In this document: one piece after another, positions 32,725 to 45,422 of the stretch
How positions within the stretch are numbered: position 1 is the stretch's first letter
How the letters are laid out: each line of letters opens with the position of its first letter
Source: Nocardioides panacis
GTDB taxonomy: Bacteria > Actinomycetota > Actinomycetes > Propionibacteriales > Nocardioidaceae
DNA length: 64,000 nucleotides
Assembly: GCF_019039255.1 (NCBI RefSeq)
Contig: NZ_CP077062.1
Coordinates: 3,224,001 to 3,288,000, forward strand
Direction of reading: 5' to 3'
Program-made: the position numbers and the translations under genes
The notes under the pieces: generated by a model
Databases searched by the model: none
What the model saw: only the letters and a program-made list of their open reading frames with translations
Told to the model about the DNA's origin: nothing

Positions 32725-35550
32725 CTAGCCGGGGGCCCCAACGCGAGCCGCACCGAGGGTCCCGCTGGGGGCGGCCAACAGCTCGGCGAGGTGCAGCGCG
32801 CGCACGCCGGCGAGGTCGTCGAGCTGGGTGCGGCAGGAGAAGCCGTCGGCGAGCACCACCGCGTCCTGGCCCGCGGCGCGGACCGCCGGCAGCAGGTCGT
32901 GCTCGGCCACCGCGACCGATACCTCGTAGTGGCCCTGCTCGACGCCGAAGTTGCCGGCCAGCCCGCAGCAGCCGCCGACGCGGGTGACGGTGGCGCCGGT
33001 CCGGGCCAGCAGGGCGGCGTCCGCGTCCCAGCCGATGACGCTGGCGTGGTGGCAGTGCGGCTGCACCACGACCGTCGTGCCGGTCAGGTCCGGGGGCACC
33101 CAGCCGGGCAGCGTGGCGAGCACCTCGGCGAGCGAGCGCACCCCGGCGGCGACCTCGGCGGCCCGCGGGTCGGCCGTCAGCTCGACGGCGTCCGAGCGCA
33201 GCGTGGCCAGGCAGGACGGCTCGAGCCCCACGACCGGGATCCCGGCCGCGACGTAGGGGTGCAGCACGTCGATCGTGTGCCCGATGATCCGTCGCGCCGC
33301 GGTGAGCTGTCCGGTGCTCACCCAGGTCAGCCCGCAGCAGGCCGGCTCGGTGACCACGCCGACCCGCAGGCCGGCCGCCTCCAGCACCTCGACGGCCGCC
33401 CGTCCGCTGGCCGAGGCGAACCCGTCGGTGAACGAGTCCGCCCAGAGCACCACGTCGTGGTCCGGGCCCGGCGAGGCGGCGTACGAGGTCCGGCGGGCCC
33501 AGCGGCGCAGCGGCTCGGTGGCGAACGCCGGGACCGAGCGGCGCTGGTCGATGCCGGCGGCCGCCTTGGCGAGCCGCTGCACGGCGCCGATCCGCATCAC
33601 CCGGTTCGCGAGCGGTGCGACCGGCTGGGCCAGCCGGGCCCAGCGGGGCAGCTGGCCCAGGGCGTAGTGGCTGCGCGGGCGGATCCGCCGGCGGTAGCGC
33701 TGGTGCAGCGCCTCCGCCTTGTACGTCGCCATGTCGATGCCCGTGGGGCAGTCCGAGGAGCAGCCCTTGCAGGACAGGCAGAGGTCGAGGGCCTCGTGCA
33801 CCTCGTCGGACTTCCACCCGTCGGTGACCAGCGAGCCGTTGATCATCTCCTGGAGCACCCGCGAGCGGCCGCGCGTGGAGTCCTTCTCGTCCCGGGTCGC
33901 GAGGTAGGACGGGCACATCACCCCGCCGGCGCCGGTGTTGTCCGCGACGCACTTGCCGACGCCGGTGCAGCGGTGCACGGCGTCCACGACGGACCCGCCG
34001 TCGTGGGCGAGCCGCAGGGTCCGGCGGGGCTCGCGCAGCCGGGCGGCGAGCCGCAGGTCGGCGTCGACCGGCCGCGGGTCGACCAGCACGCCGGGGTTCA
34101 GCAGGTTGCCCGGGTCGAAGAGGTGCTTGACCGCCCCGAAGAGGTCGATCACCTCCGGCGAGTACATCCGGGACAGCAGCTCGGAGCGGGCCCGCCCGTC
34201 GCCGTGCTCCCCGGACAGGCTGCCGCCGTGCGCGGCGGTCAGGTCGGCGGCCGCCTCGACGAACGACCGGAAGCCCCGCGGACCTCCGCGCTCGGTGAGC
34301 GGGAAGTCGATCCGGACGTGCACGCAGCCGTCCCCGAAGTGCCCGTAGGGCACGCCGTCCAGGCCGGAGTCGCGCAGCAGCGCGTCGAACCCGCGCAGGT
34401 AGTCGCCGAGCCGCTCCGGCGGCACCGCGGCGTCCTCCCAGCCGGAGTGCGCCGGACGGTCCAGGCTGCGGGCGGCCAGCCCGGCGCCGTCCTCCCGGAT
34501 CCGCCACAGCGCGGCCATCTCCCGCACGTCGCTGACCAGGCGAACGTCGACCGCGCCGGCGTCCGCGGCCACAGCGGAGGCGGCGGCGTGCGCCTCCTCG
34601 GCGGTGGAGCCGGTCACCTCGGCGAACAGCCAGCCGGCGCCGCGCGGCAGGTCGGGCACGCTGCCGGTGCCGGTCCGCACCACGTCGACGATCCGGGAGT
34701 CCAGGCCCTCGCAGGCGACCAGGGGGTGGTGCAGCAGCGCCGGGACGGCGTCGGCGGCCTCGAACATCGAGGGGTAGCCGAGCACGGCCAGCGCCCGGAA
34801 GGGCTCGTCGAGGACCAGCCGGACCGTGGCGCCGGCGACGACGCCGAGGGTGCCCTCGGTGCCGACCAGGAACCGGGACAGGTCGCGGCCCTTCTCGGGC
34901 AGCAGGTGCTCCAGGCTGTAGCCCGACACCTGGCGGGTGAACCGCCCGAAGTCGGTGCGGATCGTCGCCAGGTGGTCGGCGACCAGGGCGTCGAGCCGGT
35001 CGTGCAGCGCGGTGCGGCCGTCCGCGGGGGTGATCCGTCCGCCGTCGGCGGTGAGCACGTCGAGCCCGACCACGTTGTCGACGGTCCGGCCGTAGCCCAG
35101 GGCCCGCGAGCCGCAGGCGTTGTTGCCGATCATCCCGCCGACCGTGCAGCGGGTGTGGGTCGAGGGGTCCGGCCCGAAGCGCAGGCCGTGCGCGGTGGCG
35201 GCCCGCTGCAGCGTCGCGTGCACGGCGCCCGGCTCGACGACGGCGGTCCGGGCCTCCGGGTCGATCGAGAGCACCCGGTTGAGGTGCCGGGTGGTGTCCA
35301 CCACGATGCCGGTGCCCACGGCGTTCCCGGCGATCGACGTACCGGCGCCGCGCATGGTCAGCGGGGTGCCGCTGTCCCGGGCGACGGCGACGGTGGCGGC
35401 GAGCTCGTCGACCGAGCGCGGCCGCACCACGACCTGCGGGACGACGCGGTAGAGCGAGGCGTCGGTGGAGTACAGCGCGCGGGCCAGCGTCGAGTCGTCG
35501 GCGTCGTGGACGCCCTCCCGGGCCAGTGCCGCGACCAGGTCGCCGCTCAC
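32725..35550 (-). CDS. FAD- and Fe-S-binding D-2-hydroxyacid dehydrogenase
   Basis: 941 residues from GTG 35550, which overlaps the stop of the upstream iron-dependent dehydrogenase. N-terminal PCMH-type FAD domain (RGAGTSIAGNAVG at about 67-80; GTEGTLGV), FAD-oxidase C-terminal domain with EHGDGRARSELL, then two Fe-S motifs (CTGVGKC...MCPS and CLSCKGCSSDCP) and two CCG motifs (CCGLTWVS, CCGLAGNFG). This single-chain GlcD-plus-GlpC architecture is used by D-lactate and D-2-hydroxyglutarate dehydrogenases. The neighbour makes D-2-hydroxyglutarate the more likely substrate (inference). Electrons probably pass to the quinone pool or a flavoprotein. Confidence 0.9.
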   Translation of the reverse strand: MSGDLVAALAREGVHDADDSTLARALYSTDASLYRVVPQVVVRPRSVDELAATVAVARDSGTPLTMRGAGTSIAGNAVGTGIVVDTTRHLNRVLSIDPEARTAVVEPGAVHATLQRAATAHGLRFGPDPSTHTRCTVGGMIGNNACGSRALGYGRTVDNVVGLDVLTADGGRITPADGRTALHDRLDALVADHLATIRTDFGRFTRQVSGYSLEHLLPEKGRDLSRFLVGTEGTLGVVAGATVRLVLDEPFRALAVLGYPSMFEAADAVPALLHHPLVACEGLDSRIVDVVRTGTGSVPDLPRGAGWLFAEVTGSTAEEAHAAASAVAADAGAVDVRLVSDVREMAALWRIREDGAGLAARSLDRPAHSGWEDAAVPPERLGDYLRGFDALLRDSGLDGVPYGHFGDGCVHVRIDFPLTERGGPRGFRSFVEAAADLTAAHGGSLSGEHGDGRARSELLSRMYSPEVIDLFGAVKHLFDPGNLLNPGVLVDPRPVDADLRLAARLREPRRTLRLAHDGGSVVDAVHRCTGVGKCVADNTGAGGVMCPSYLATRDEKDSTRGRSRVLQEMINGSLVTDGWKSDEVHEALDLCLSCKGCSSDCPTGIDMATYKAEALHQRYRRRIRPRSHYALGQLPRWARLAQPVAPLANRVMRIGAVQRLAKAAAGIDQRRSVPAFATEPLRRWARRTSYAASPGPDHDVVLWADSFTDGFASASGRAAVEVLEAAGLRVGVVTEPACCGLTWVSTGQLTAARRIIGHTIDVLHPYVAAGIPVVGLEPSCLATLRSDAVELTADPRAAEVAAGVRSLAEVLATLPGWVPPDLTGTTVVVQPHCHHASVIGWDADAALLARTGATVTRVGGCCGLAGNFGVEQGHYEVSVAVAEHDLLPAVRAAGQDAVVLADGFSCRTQLDDLAGVRALHLAELLAAPSGTLGAARVGAPG

Positions 35551-36830
35551 CACAGCTCGATCGAGCGGCGCAGGATGCCGGCGAGGTCGTCCGCGGAGGC
35601 CTCGCGGGGCGCGGTGGCGAGCAGCCGCTGCTGCTGCAGCGTGCCGGTGACCAGGTCGTCGACGTCGGCCTCGGCGTACCCCACCGCCCCGATGCCGTTG
35701 GGGATGTCGATGTCGCGCATCAGGTCGGCGAGCACCCCGGGCAGGAAGTCGCGCAGGTCGTCGGGGCGCTCGGCCCCGGGCGCGAGGAGCTCGGCGGCCC
35801 GCACGTGCCGCTCCGGTGCGGCCTCGAAGGTGAACCGGAACGCCTCGGGAGCGGTCAGCGAGACGGCCATGCCGTGCGGCACCATCGGCTCGTCGTCGGG
35901 GTAGCCGGCCGGGTGGAAGTCCCGGACCCGGCCCGCGATCGGGTAGGCGTTGGCGTGCGGGATGTGCACCCCGGCGTTGCCGAAGCCCATCCCGGCGAAC
36001 GTCGCGGCCAGCGCCATCTGCTCGCGGGCGTGCTCGTCGTCGCCGTGGTGCACCGAGGTCCGGAACGACCCGGCGAGCAGGCTCATCGCCTTCTCCGACC
36101 ACATGTCCGCGATCGGGTTCGCGCCGCAGTAGGGCACCCGCTGCTCAGGGGTCTTGCGCGCGTAGGAGTCGAAGGGCCGGGCGGTCCAGCTCTCCAGCGC
36201 GTGGCAGAGGATGTCCATGCCCGAGGCGGCGGTCACCCCGGCCGGCTGGGACAGCGTGAGCCGGGGGTCCACCACCGCCAGGGTCGGGCGCAGCAGCGGG
36301 TGGCTGATGCCGCTCTTCACCTGCTGCTCGAGCACGTCGAGGACGCAGACCGTGGTGCTCTCGCTGCCGGTGCCGGTCGTGGTCGGCACGGCGACCAGCG
36401 GGGCGAGCCGGTTCACCGGCGCCCGGCCCCGGCCGACCGGGGCGTTCACGTAGTCGAGCAGGTCACCGGGGTTGGTGCACAGCAGGTTGACGGCCTTGGC
36501 CGTGTCGATCGCCGACCCGCCGCCCACCGCGACGAACGCGTCCCAGGGACCGCCGTCCCGGGCGAACTCGACCGCCTCCACCATGCTCTCGTCGGTGGGC
36601 TCGACGTGCGCCCGGTCGAAGAGCACCGCCTCGATGCCGGCGGCGTTCACCTGGTCGGTGATCCGCTGCGGGTGCCCGGTCGCCGCGACGCCGGGGTCGG
36701 TGATCACCAGCACCCGCCGGACGCCGTACGTCGAGAGGTCGAAGCCGATCTCGTCGGAGGAGCCGGAGCCGAACTTCAGCTGGGGGGCGCCATAGGTGAA
36801 CACGGTCTCGGAGCTGCCGGACTGGACCAT
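35547..36830 (-). CDS. Iron-containing alcohol dehydrogenase, hydroxyacid-oxoacid transhydrogenase type
   Basis: 427 residues. Rossmann-like NAD domain with VGGGSAIDTAKA and PTTTGTGSESTT, and an all-helical domain with the metal histidines (DILCHALES, VPHGMAVSLT, HIPHANAY). The sequence around TNPGDLLDYVNAPVGRG and PYCGANPIADMWSEKAM resembles the hydroxyacid-oxoacid transhydrogenase branch (human ADHFE1), which converts 4-hydroxybutyrate plus 2-oxoglutarate to succinic semialdehyde plus D-2-hydroxyglutarate. The stop overlaps the downstream FAD/Fe-S dehydrogenase, which could reoxidise that product. Exact substrate is inferred. Confidence 0.85.
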   Translation of the reverse strand: MVQSGSSETVFTYGAPQLKFGSGSSDEIGFDLSTYGVRRVLVITDPGVAATGHPQRITDQVNAAGIEAVLFDRAHVEPTDESMVEAVEFARDGGPWDAFVAVGGGSAIDTAKAVNLLCTNPGDLLDYVNAPVGRGRAPVNRLAPLVAVPTTTGTGSESTTVCVLDVLEQQVKSGISHPLLRPTLAVVDPRLTLSQPAGVTAASGMDILCHALESWTARPFDSYARKTPEQRVPYCGANPIADMWSEKAMSLLAGSFRTSVHHGDDEHAREQMALAATFAGMGFGNAGVHIPHANAYPIAGRVRDFHPAGYPDDEPMVPHGMAVSLTAPEAFRFTFEAAPERHVRAAELLAPGAERPDDLRDFLPGVLADLMRDIDIPNGIGAVGYAEADVDDLVTGTLQQQRLLATAPREASADDLAGILRRSIELW

Positions 36831-36839
36831 GGCGCAAGG

Positions 36840-37328
36840 CTAGTCGGGGCGTTCCACCTCGGTGAGGGCGTATCGCGCTGCGGAGAGCAGGTCGAGGCCC
36901 AGGGCCTCCTCCCGCGGCACCCAGGCGGCCCGGTCGGTGGACCCGTCGACCTCGACGACGTATGGCTCGACGCCCACCGACCGCCGCAGCACGCGGGCGC
37001 CGAAGATCAGGTGCACGCCGTGGTAGTCCTCGACGAGCCCGTCGGAGCGGGCGCCGACGAAGTGCGTGGAGTGCACGTCCAGCACCCGGGTGGGCTCGAC
37101 GTGCAGGCCGGTCTCCTCGAGCACCTCGCGGCGCAGCGCGTCCCGCGGGTCCTCGCCGTGGTCGATGCCCCCGCCCGGCAGCGTCCACCGGCCCTCGATG
37201 CGGGTGCGCGACGACATCCGGGTGAGCAGCACCTCCTCGCCGCTGCCCGACCCGCGCACCAGCACGGCGTACGCCGCGATCCGCTGACGCTGCGGGGGAA
37301 GGCCGTCGGGAGAGGTGGGATCGGACAT
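36840..37328 (-). CDS. NUDIX hydrolase
   Basis: 162 residues, start MSDPTSPDGLPPQRQRIAAY. The NUDIX box is complete: GGGIDHGED followed by REVLEETGL (G-x5-E-x7-REUxEExGU) at about 52-74, preceded by RIEGRWTLP. Cleaves a nucleoside diphosphate linked to another moiety; the substrate cannot be told. Nine bases upstream of the iron-dehydrogenase start, so the three minus-strand genes may be one operon. Confidence 0.9.
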   Translation of the reverse strand: MSDPTSPDGLPPQRQRIAAYAVLVRGSGSGEEVLLTRMSSRTRIEGRWTLPGGGIDHGEDPRDALRREVLEETGLHVEPTRVLDVHSTHFVGARSDGLVEDYHGVHLIFGARVLRRSVGVEPYVVEVDGSTDRAAWVPREEALGLDLLSAARYALTEVERPD

Positions 37329-37436
37329 GCCCGCGAGTCTAGGAGGCGGGCGGTCCCAGCCGTCGGCCGACCGTTTCGGCGAGCCCCGACCGGGGGACAC
37401 TGGAGGCAGACCCGGTCCCCGACCCCGCGAGAGCCG

Positions 37437-38561
37437 ATGAGCACGTTGCACGCCCCCGCCGCACCGCCCGAGGCCCGACGGGCCCGCGGGTCCTCGCGCG
37501 ACCCGTTCTTCGACAACGCCAAGATGCTGCTGGTCACGCTGGTCGTGGTCGGGCACTCCTGGACCCTGCTGCCGGACGTCTCGACCTCCTCGCCGGTCTA
37601 CGTGTTCCTGTACTCCTTCCACGTGCCGGCCTTCGTGCTGGTCACCGGCTACCTGTCGCGCAGCTTCACCTTCACCCGGCGCAACCTGCACAAGCTGGCC
37701 ACGACGGTGGTCGTGCCGTACCTCGTCTTCGAGACGCTGCTGGCACTGTTCCGCACGGTCGTGGGCCACGAGAACTTCGGCGTCCTCTACGTCAGCCCGC
37801 ACTGGCCGTTGTGGTACCTCACCGTGCTGTTCCTGTGGCGGCTGGCCACTCCCCTGCTCACCCGGCTGCGGCCGCCGGTCGCGATGGCCGTCGCCGTGGC
37901 GGTCTGCCTGGTCGGCGGGCTGAACACCGTCCCGGCCCTCGACCTCCCCCGCACCTTCGGGCTGCTGCCGTTCTTCGTGGCCGGCCTGGTGATGACCCGC
38001 GCGCAGTTCGACTGGCTGGCCCGCCCGCGGGTGCGGGTGGTCGCCGCGGTGCTGATGGCGGTGGCCTTCGCGGTGGCCACGGTCGCCGCCGGGCACTTCA
38101 GCAAGGAGTGGCTCTACTGGCGCACCGGCTACCCCGATCTCGAGGTGTCGTTCTGGGTCGGCGCCGCGGTCCGGCTGGGCCTGCTGGTGGTGGCCGGCAC
38201 CCTGGCGCTGTCCGCGCTGTCCCTGATGCCCCGCTCGCAGCGCTGGTTCACCTCCCTGGGCTCCGCGAGCCTGGTGGTCTACCTCTGCCACGGCTTCGTC
38301 GTCAAGGGCGCGGAGTACGCCGGGGTGGGCGCCCTGTCCGAGAAGGACCCGGTGACCGCGTTCCTGGCGGTCACGGCCGCCGCCGTGGGCGTGAGCCTGC
38401 TGCTCGCCGCCACCCCGGTCAGCCGGCGGCTCAACGTCCTGGTCGACCCGATCACCACGCTGACCGCCGACACCCCGGGCGTGCTGGAGCCGGAGCACCA
38501 CCGCACCGAGACCCTCGACCGGCTGGCGCTCACGCACCGCGACCCGACCCGGCTGAGCTAG
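37437..38561 (+). CDS. Acyltransferase 3 family membrane protein
   Basis: 374 residues with about ten hydrophobic segments. Family features: RDPFFDNAKMLLVTLVVVGH with the catalytic-type histidine in VVGHSW, and the LYSFHVPAFVLVTGYLS segment. Such proteins O-acylate envelope sugars or peptidoglycan. Start at ATG 37437; a GTG-free GC-rich gap of 108 bp separates it from the divergent NUDIX gene. Its TAG overlaps the convergent plsC-like stop (CTAG). Confidence 0.9.
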   Translation: MSTLHAPAAPPEARRARGSSRDPFFDNAKMLLVTLVVVGHSWTLLPDVSTSSPVYVFLYSFHVPAFVLVTGYLSRSFTFTRRNLHKLATTVVVPYLVFETLLALFRTVVGHENFGVLYVSPHWPLWYLTVLFLWRLATPLLTRLRPPVAMAVAVAVCLVGGLNTVPALDLPRTFGLLPFFVAGLVMTRAQFDWLARPRVRVVAAVLMAVAFAVATVAAGHFSKEWLYWRTGYPDLEVSFWVGAAVRLGLLVVAGTLALSALSLMPRSQRWFTSLGSASLVVYLCHGFVVKGAEYAGVGALSEKDPVTAFLAVTAAAVGVSLLLAATPVSRRLNVLVDPITTLTADTPGVLEPEHHRTETLDRLALTHRDPTRLS

Positions 38562-39343
38562 CCGGCCCGGAGCACGTCGAGCGGCCGCCAGGACGGCGGC
38601 ACCGCGCTGCGCGGCACCGACTCCTCGGCCCGGGCGGCGTCCACCGGCGGTGCGCCGCCCCCGAGGTGGGCCGGGTGCCAGGGTGCGGGCTCCCCCGGCC
38701 GTGGCTGGTGCACCGGGCGGGACTGCAGGTCGTCGAGCAGGGCCTGCACGGTCGCCCCGAGCAGCTCGGTCCCCCGGCGCAGGTCGGTCGCGGGGTCGAC
38801 GTACAGGGGCGGCCCGACGAGCAGCGAGACCGGCCGACCGCGCCGCAGGTCGACCGGACGGTGGGCGGTGAGGATCCGCTGCGGTCCCCAGATCGCCATC
38901 GGCACGATCGGGACGCCGAGCTCACGGGCCAGCGCCACCGGCCCGGGCATCAGCGAGCGGACGGTGAACGAGGTGCTGACCCCGGCCTCCGGGAAGATCC
39001 CGACCGCCTCGCCCCGCCGGAGCAGCGTCCGGGACCGGAGGTACGCCGCGGCCGGCGCGGCCCGGTCCACCGGCACGTGCCGCATGCGGCGCAGGAACGG
39101 TCCGGCGACGGGGTGGGCGAACAGGTCGTGCCGGGCCAGGAAGCGTACGTCGCGGCGGCTGCCGCGCGCCGCGAGGCCGACCAGCATGAAGTCCAGGAAG
39201 CTGACGTGGTTGCTGGCGAGCACCACCGGCCCGGTGCGCGGGACGTGCTCGTCCCCCTCGACGTCGATGCGCAGGTCGAGCGCCCGGAAGACGCCCCGGG
39301 CCACGCCGATGACCGTCCGGTAGGTCCACTGTCCACGTCGCAC
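38558..39343 (-). CDS. 1-acylglycerol-3-phosphate acyltransferase family protein
   Basis: 261 residues. PlsC-type acyltransferase: the catalytic NHVSFLD (NHx4D) at about 45, the VPVDRA block, FPEAGVS (FPEG variant with alanine) and VPIVPMAIWG are in the right order. Predicted to acylate lysophosphatidic acid or a related lipid at the inner membrane face. The C-terminal 55 residues are Pro/Gly-rich and not conserved. Convergent with the acyltransferase 3 gene, overlapping stops. Confidence 0.9.
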   Translation of the reverse strand: MRRGQWTYRTVIGVARGVFRALDLRIDVEGDEHVPRTGPVVLASNHVSFLDFMLVGLAARGSRRDVRFLARHDLFAHPVAGPFLRRMRHVPVDRAAPAAAYLRSRTLLRRGEAVGIFPEAGVSTSFTVRSLMPGPVALARELGVPIVPMAIWGPQRILTAHRPVDLRRGRPVSLLVGPPLYVDPATDLRRGTELLGATVQALLDDLQSRPVHQPRPGEPAPWHPAHLGGGAPPVDAARAEESVPRSAVPPSWRPLDVLRAG

Positions 39344-39391
39344 GCCTGATGTTCGCAGCCGACTGCCGGTCGGCTCGGTCGGGCGCGCGCG

Positions 39392-41213
39392 TCAGCGGCG
39401 GCCGCTGTCGTAGTAGCGCGCGCCGCCGGTGCGCACGAACCGCCAGTCGTAGCTGCCGTCGGGATGCAGCACCAGCCGCAGCCAGCCGAACGTCCGGCTC
39501 TCCCGGGTGAGCGAGTTCTGCGCCGTCGACTCCCAGGGGTAGAACCCGATGCCGCCGGTGCCCACGACGAACTGCTGGGTGCCGGTCGCGGCGTCCAGGG
39601 TCCCGCCGGCGTCCTGCGGCGCGAAGCGTTCGTAGCCGTGCTGGTGGCCGGACAGGAGCAGCGGCACGTCGTAGCTGTCCAGCACCTGGATCCACGGACG
39701 CAGCGCCGTGTCCGCCGTGTGCTCCTGGGTCGACGAGGTCCAGTAGGGCTCGTGCCAGATCACCAGGGGGTGGTCACCGGCGGCCTTCCCCCGGGCCAGC
39801 GCCCCGGCCAACCAGCGGGTCACCCGGGCGGCCCGGGCCGGGGAGTAGCGCCACAGGCCGGAGGAGACCGAGTAGACCCGCCACGTGCCGAGGTCGACCT
39901 CGTAGCTGGAGCCGGGCCCGAGCCGCCGCCCGGTGGCCCGGTCCGCGAGCGACTTCCCGGAGGTCTGCCCCGGGCAGGTGCCGGCCAGGTGCCGGGCGTA
40001 GGCGCTGGTGTCGCCGAGGGCCGCCCAGTCGTGCGTCGGGCCCGCGGTCGCGATCATCTTGGGCATCAGCGCACCCCAGCCCGCGGCGTCGAAGGACCGC
40101 ACCAGCGTGGAGCAGGTGCCGTGCTCGTACTGGAAGTCGCCGAGGAACGCCACCGCCCGGGGTGCGGCCCGGCGGATCGAGGCGGCCACCCGACCGGTGT
40201 TCGAGCTGGTCGTGGACGACGGCGGGCTGGCGTCGCCCACGGCAGCCAGCACGATGTCGCCCGTGGTGCCGCGCGGGGACGACCGGGACGGGTCCGGTGT
40301 GGTGTCCCTCGCGGCGGGCGGCGGGGTGATCGGCGTCGGGGAGACCGCCCGGGGCCCGACCGGGTCCTTCGCCCTGCGCCAGGCGACCGCCCAGTCGACG
40401 TACAGGTGCCCGCGGGTCGAGTCCGCCGGGATGCTGCCGTCGGTCGACGTCTCGGTCTGCAGCACCCAGTGCATCGGCTCGCGCGGGACCCACTTGCGGC
40501 TCCTGCCGATCCGCTTGCCGTCCAGGAAGAAGTCCACTTGGCCCGGCCGCCACTCGGTCACGGCCGTGTGCCAGCGCTGGTAGCGACCGGGGGCGTTGAA
40601 GCCGGCCTGCCCGCCCGCGGGTCGCGCGAAGTGGTTGAAGGCCGTGAAGGAGGTGCCGTCCAGGTTTCCCTCGGGCCAGTCGATCTCGCCGCCCTCGGGC
40701 CACTTCTTGGAGTCCGGCCACAGCAGCCAGGCCGTCTTGTAGCCGTGCATCCGACGGTCGGCCCGGAACCGGACGGCGTAGCGGCCGTAGGAGCCCACCT
40801 CCGACAGGGGCAGGGCGGCGGCGACCAGGTGCTGGCCCCCGGAGCTGTGCAGGTAGTAGTCGAGGAGCCCGCCGTGCACCGAGAGCACCTGGCTGGGTGC
40901 GTAGGTCCCCAGCTTGGTGGTGTCCTTCCAGCCGTCCGGGTAGACCCGCCAGCTCGCGCCGTAGACGGTGCCGGGGAACGCGCCACGGGCCACCGGCTGG
41001 CGGAAGTCCTCGGCGAACACCCGGCGCCAGCCCTTCTTGTAGAGCGGCATCCGCTGCCCGCTGGGCGCGTAGTTGGGCTGCGCCGCGGTCGCCGCCCGCA
41101 CGGAGGCGGACACCCCCCCGGACCGGCTCCGGGGGCGCGGCCACCGGCACGCTGCCGCAACCGGCGCTGACCACGACTCCGAGGACGGCGAGCAGCAGGG
41201 CGGGCAGTTTCAT
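39392..41213 (-). CDS. Lipoprotein fusing GH16 glycosidase-like and calcineurin-like phosphoesterase domains, one frame break
   Basis: A signal peptide MKLPALLLAVLGVVVSAGC with lipobox cysteine at 19 begins at ATG 41213. The frame breaks at a C7 run (41113-41119, plus strand); removing one base joins it to VSASVRAATAAQPNYAPSGQ and a mature protein of about 606 residues. Residues about 60-280 are a GH16 fold with the catalytic ExDxxE motif (EGGEIDWPEG) and a W-rich beta sandwich (WKDTTKLGTYAPSQ, RPGQVDFFLDGKRIG). After a Pro/Ser linker, residues 315-600 are a metallophosphoesterase: FLGDFQYEHGT, WHEPYW and SGHQHGYERF. The two folds are usually separate; here they would both sit outside the membrane. 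Confidence 0.87.
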
Positions 41214-41362
41214 GGTGACCTCCTGCCGCGCAGCCTAAGGACTCCGGGGGTCCCGGCGGGAGGGCGGCGGACCGAAATGACCCGCATGGAGCAGGGACGA
41301 AACCCACCTTCCGCCGGAACCGGTAATCCGGGGCTGCAGCGGCAAGACGCCGGGAACGCCGA

Positions 41363-41390
41363 AGGCCGGCTCCCCGTGGGGAGCCGGCCT
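41363..41390 (-). terminator. Hairpin after rpoC, probable terminator
   Basis: A 13-bp perfect stem (AGGCCGGCTCCCC at 41363-41375, complement at 41378-41390) with a very tight loop, 60 bp after the rpoC stop. The T-content after the stem on the minus strand is weak (TTC), as is common in high-GC genomes. The 237-bp gap 41214-41450 otherwise shows no gene. Confidence 0.65.
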
Positions 41391-41450
41391 CCGGCCGTGC
41401 TGTGCGCTGTCCTGCTCGATCCGGTTCCTGCTACCGGAACCTCGCTCCGC

Positions 41451-45332
<3,882 letters not shown>

Positions 45333-45422
45333 GGTGGCTTCTTTCCTCAAGATGTCAGGTTGAACAAAAGACGGGGACCGAGGGCGGGGAGCACGGCCTC
45401 ACGGGCCGCGCTCCCCCACACC

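Noticed and set aside
32419-35904. Plus-strand open frame of about 1160 codons
   Set aside because: Antisense shadow of the FAD/Fe-S dehydrogenase; the minus strand carries clear FAD and Fe-S motifs in order.
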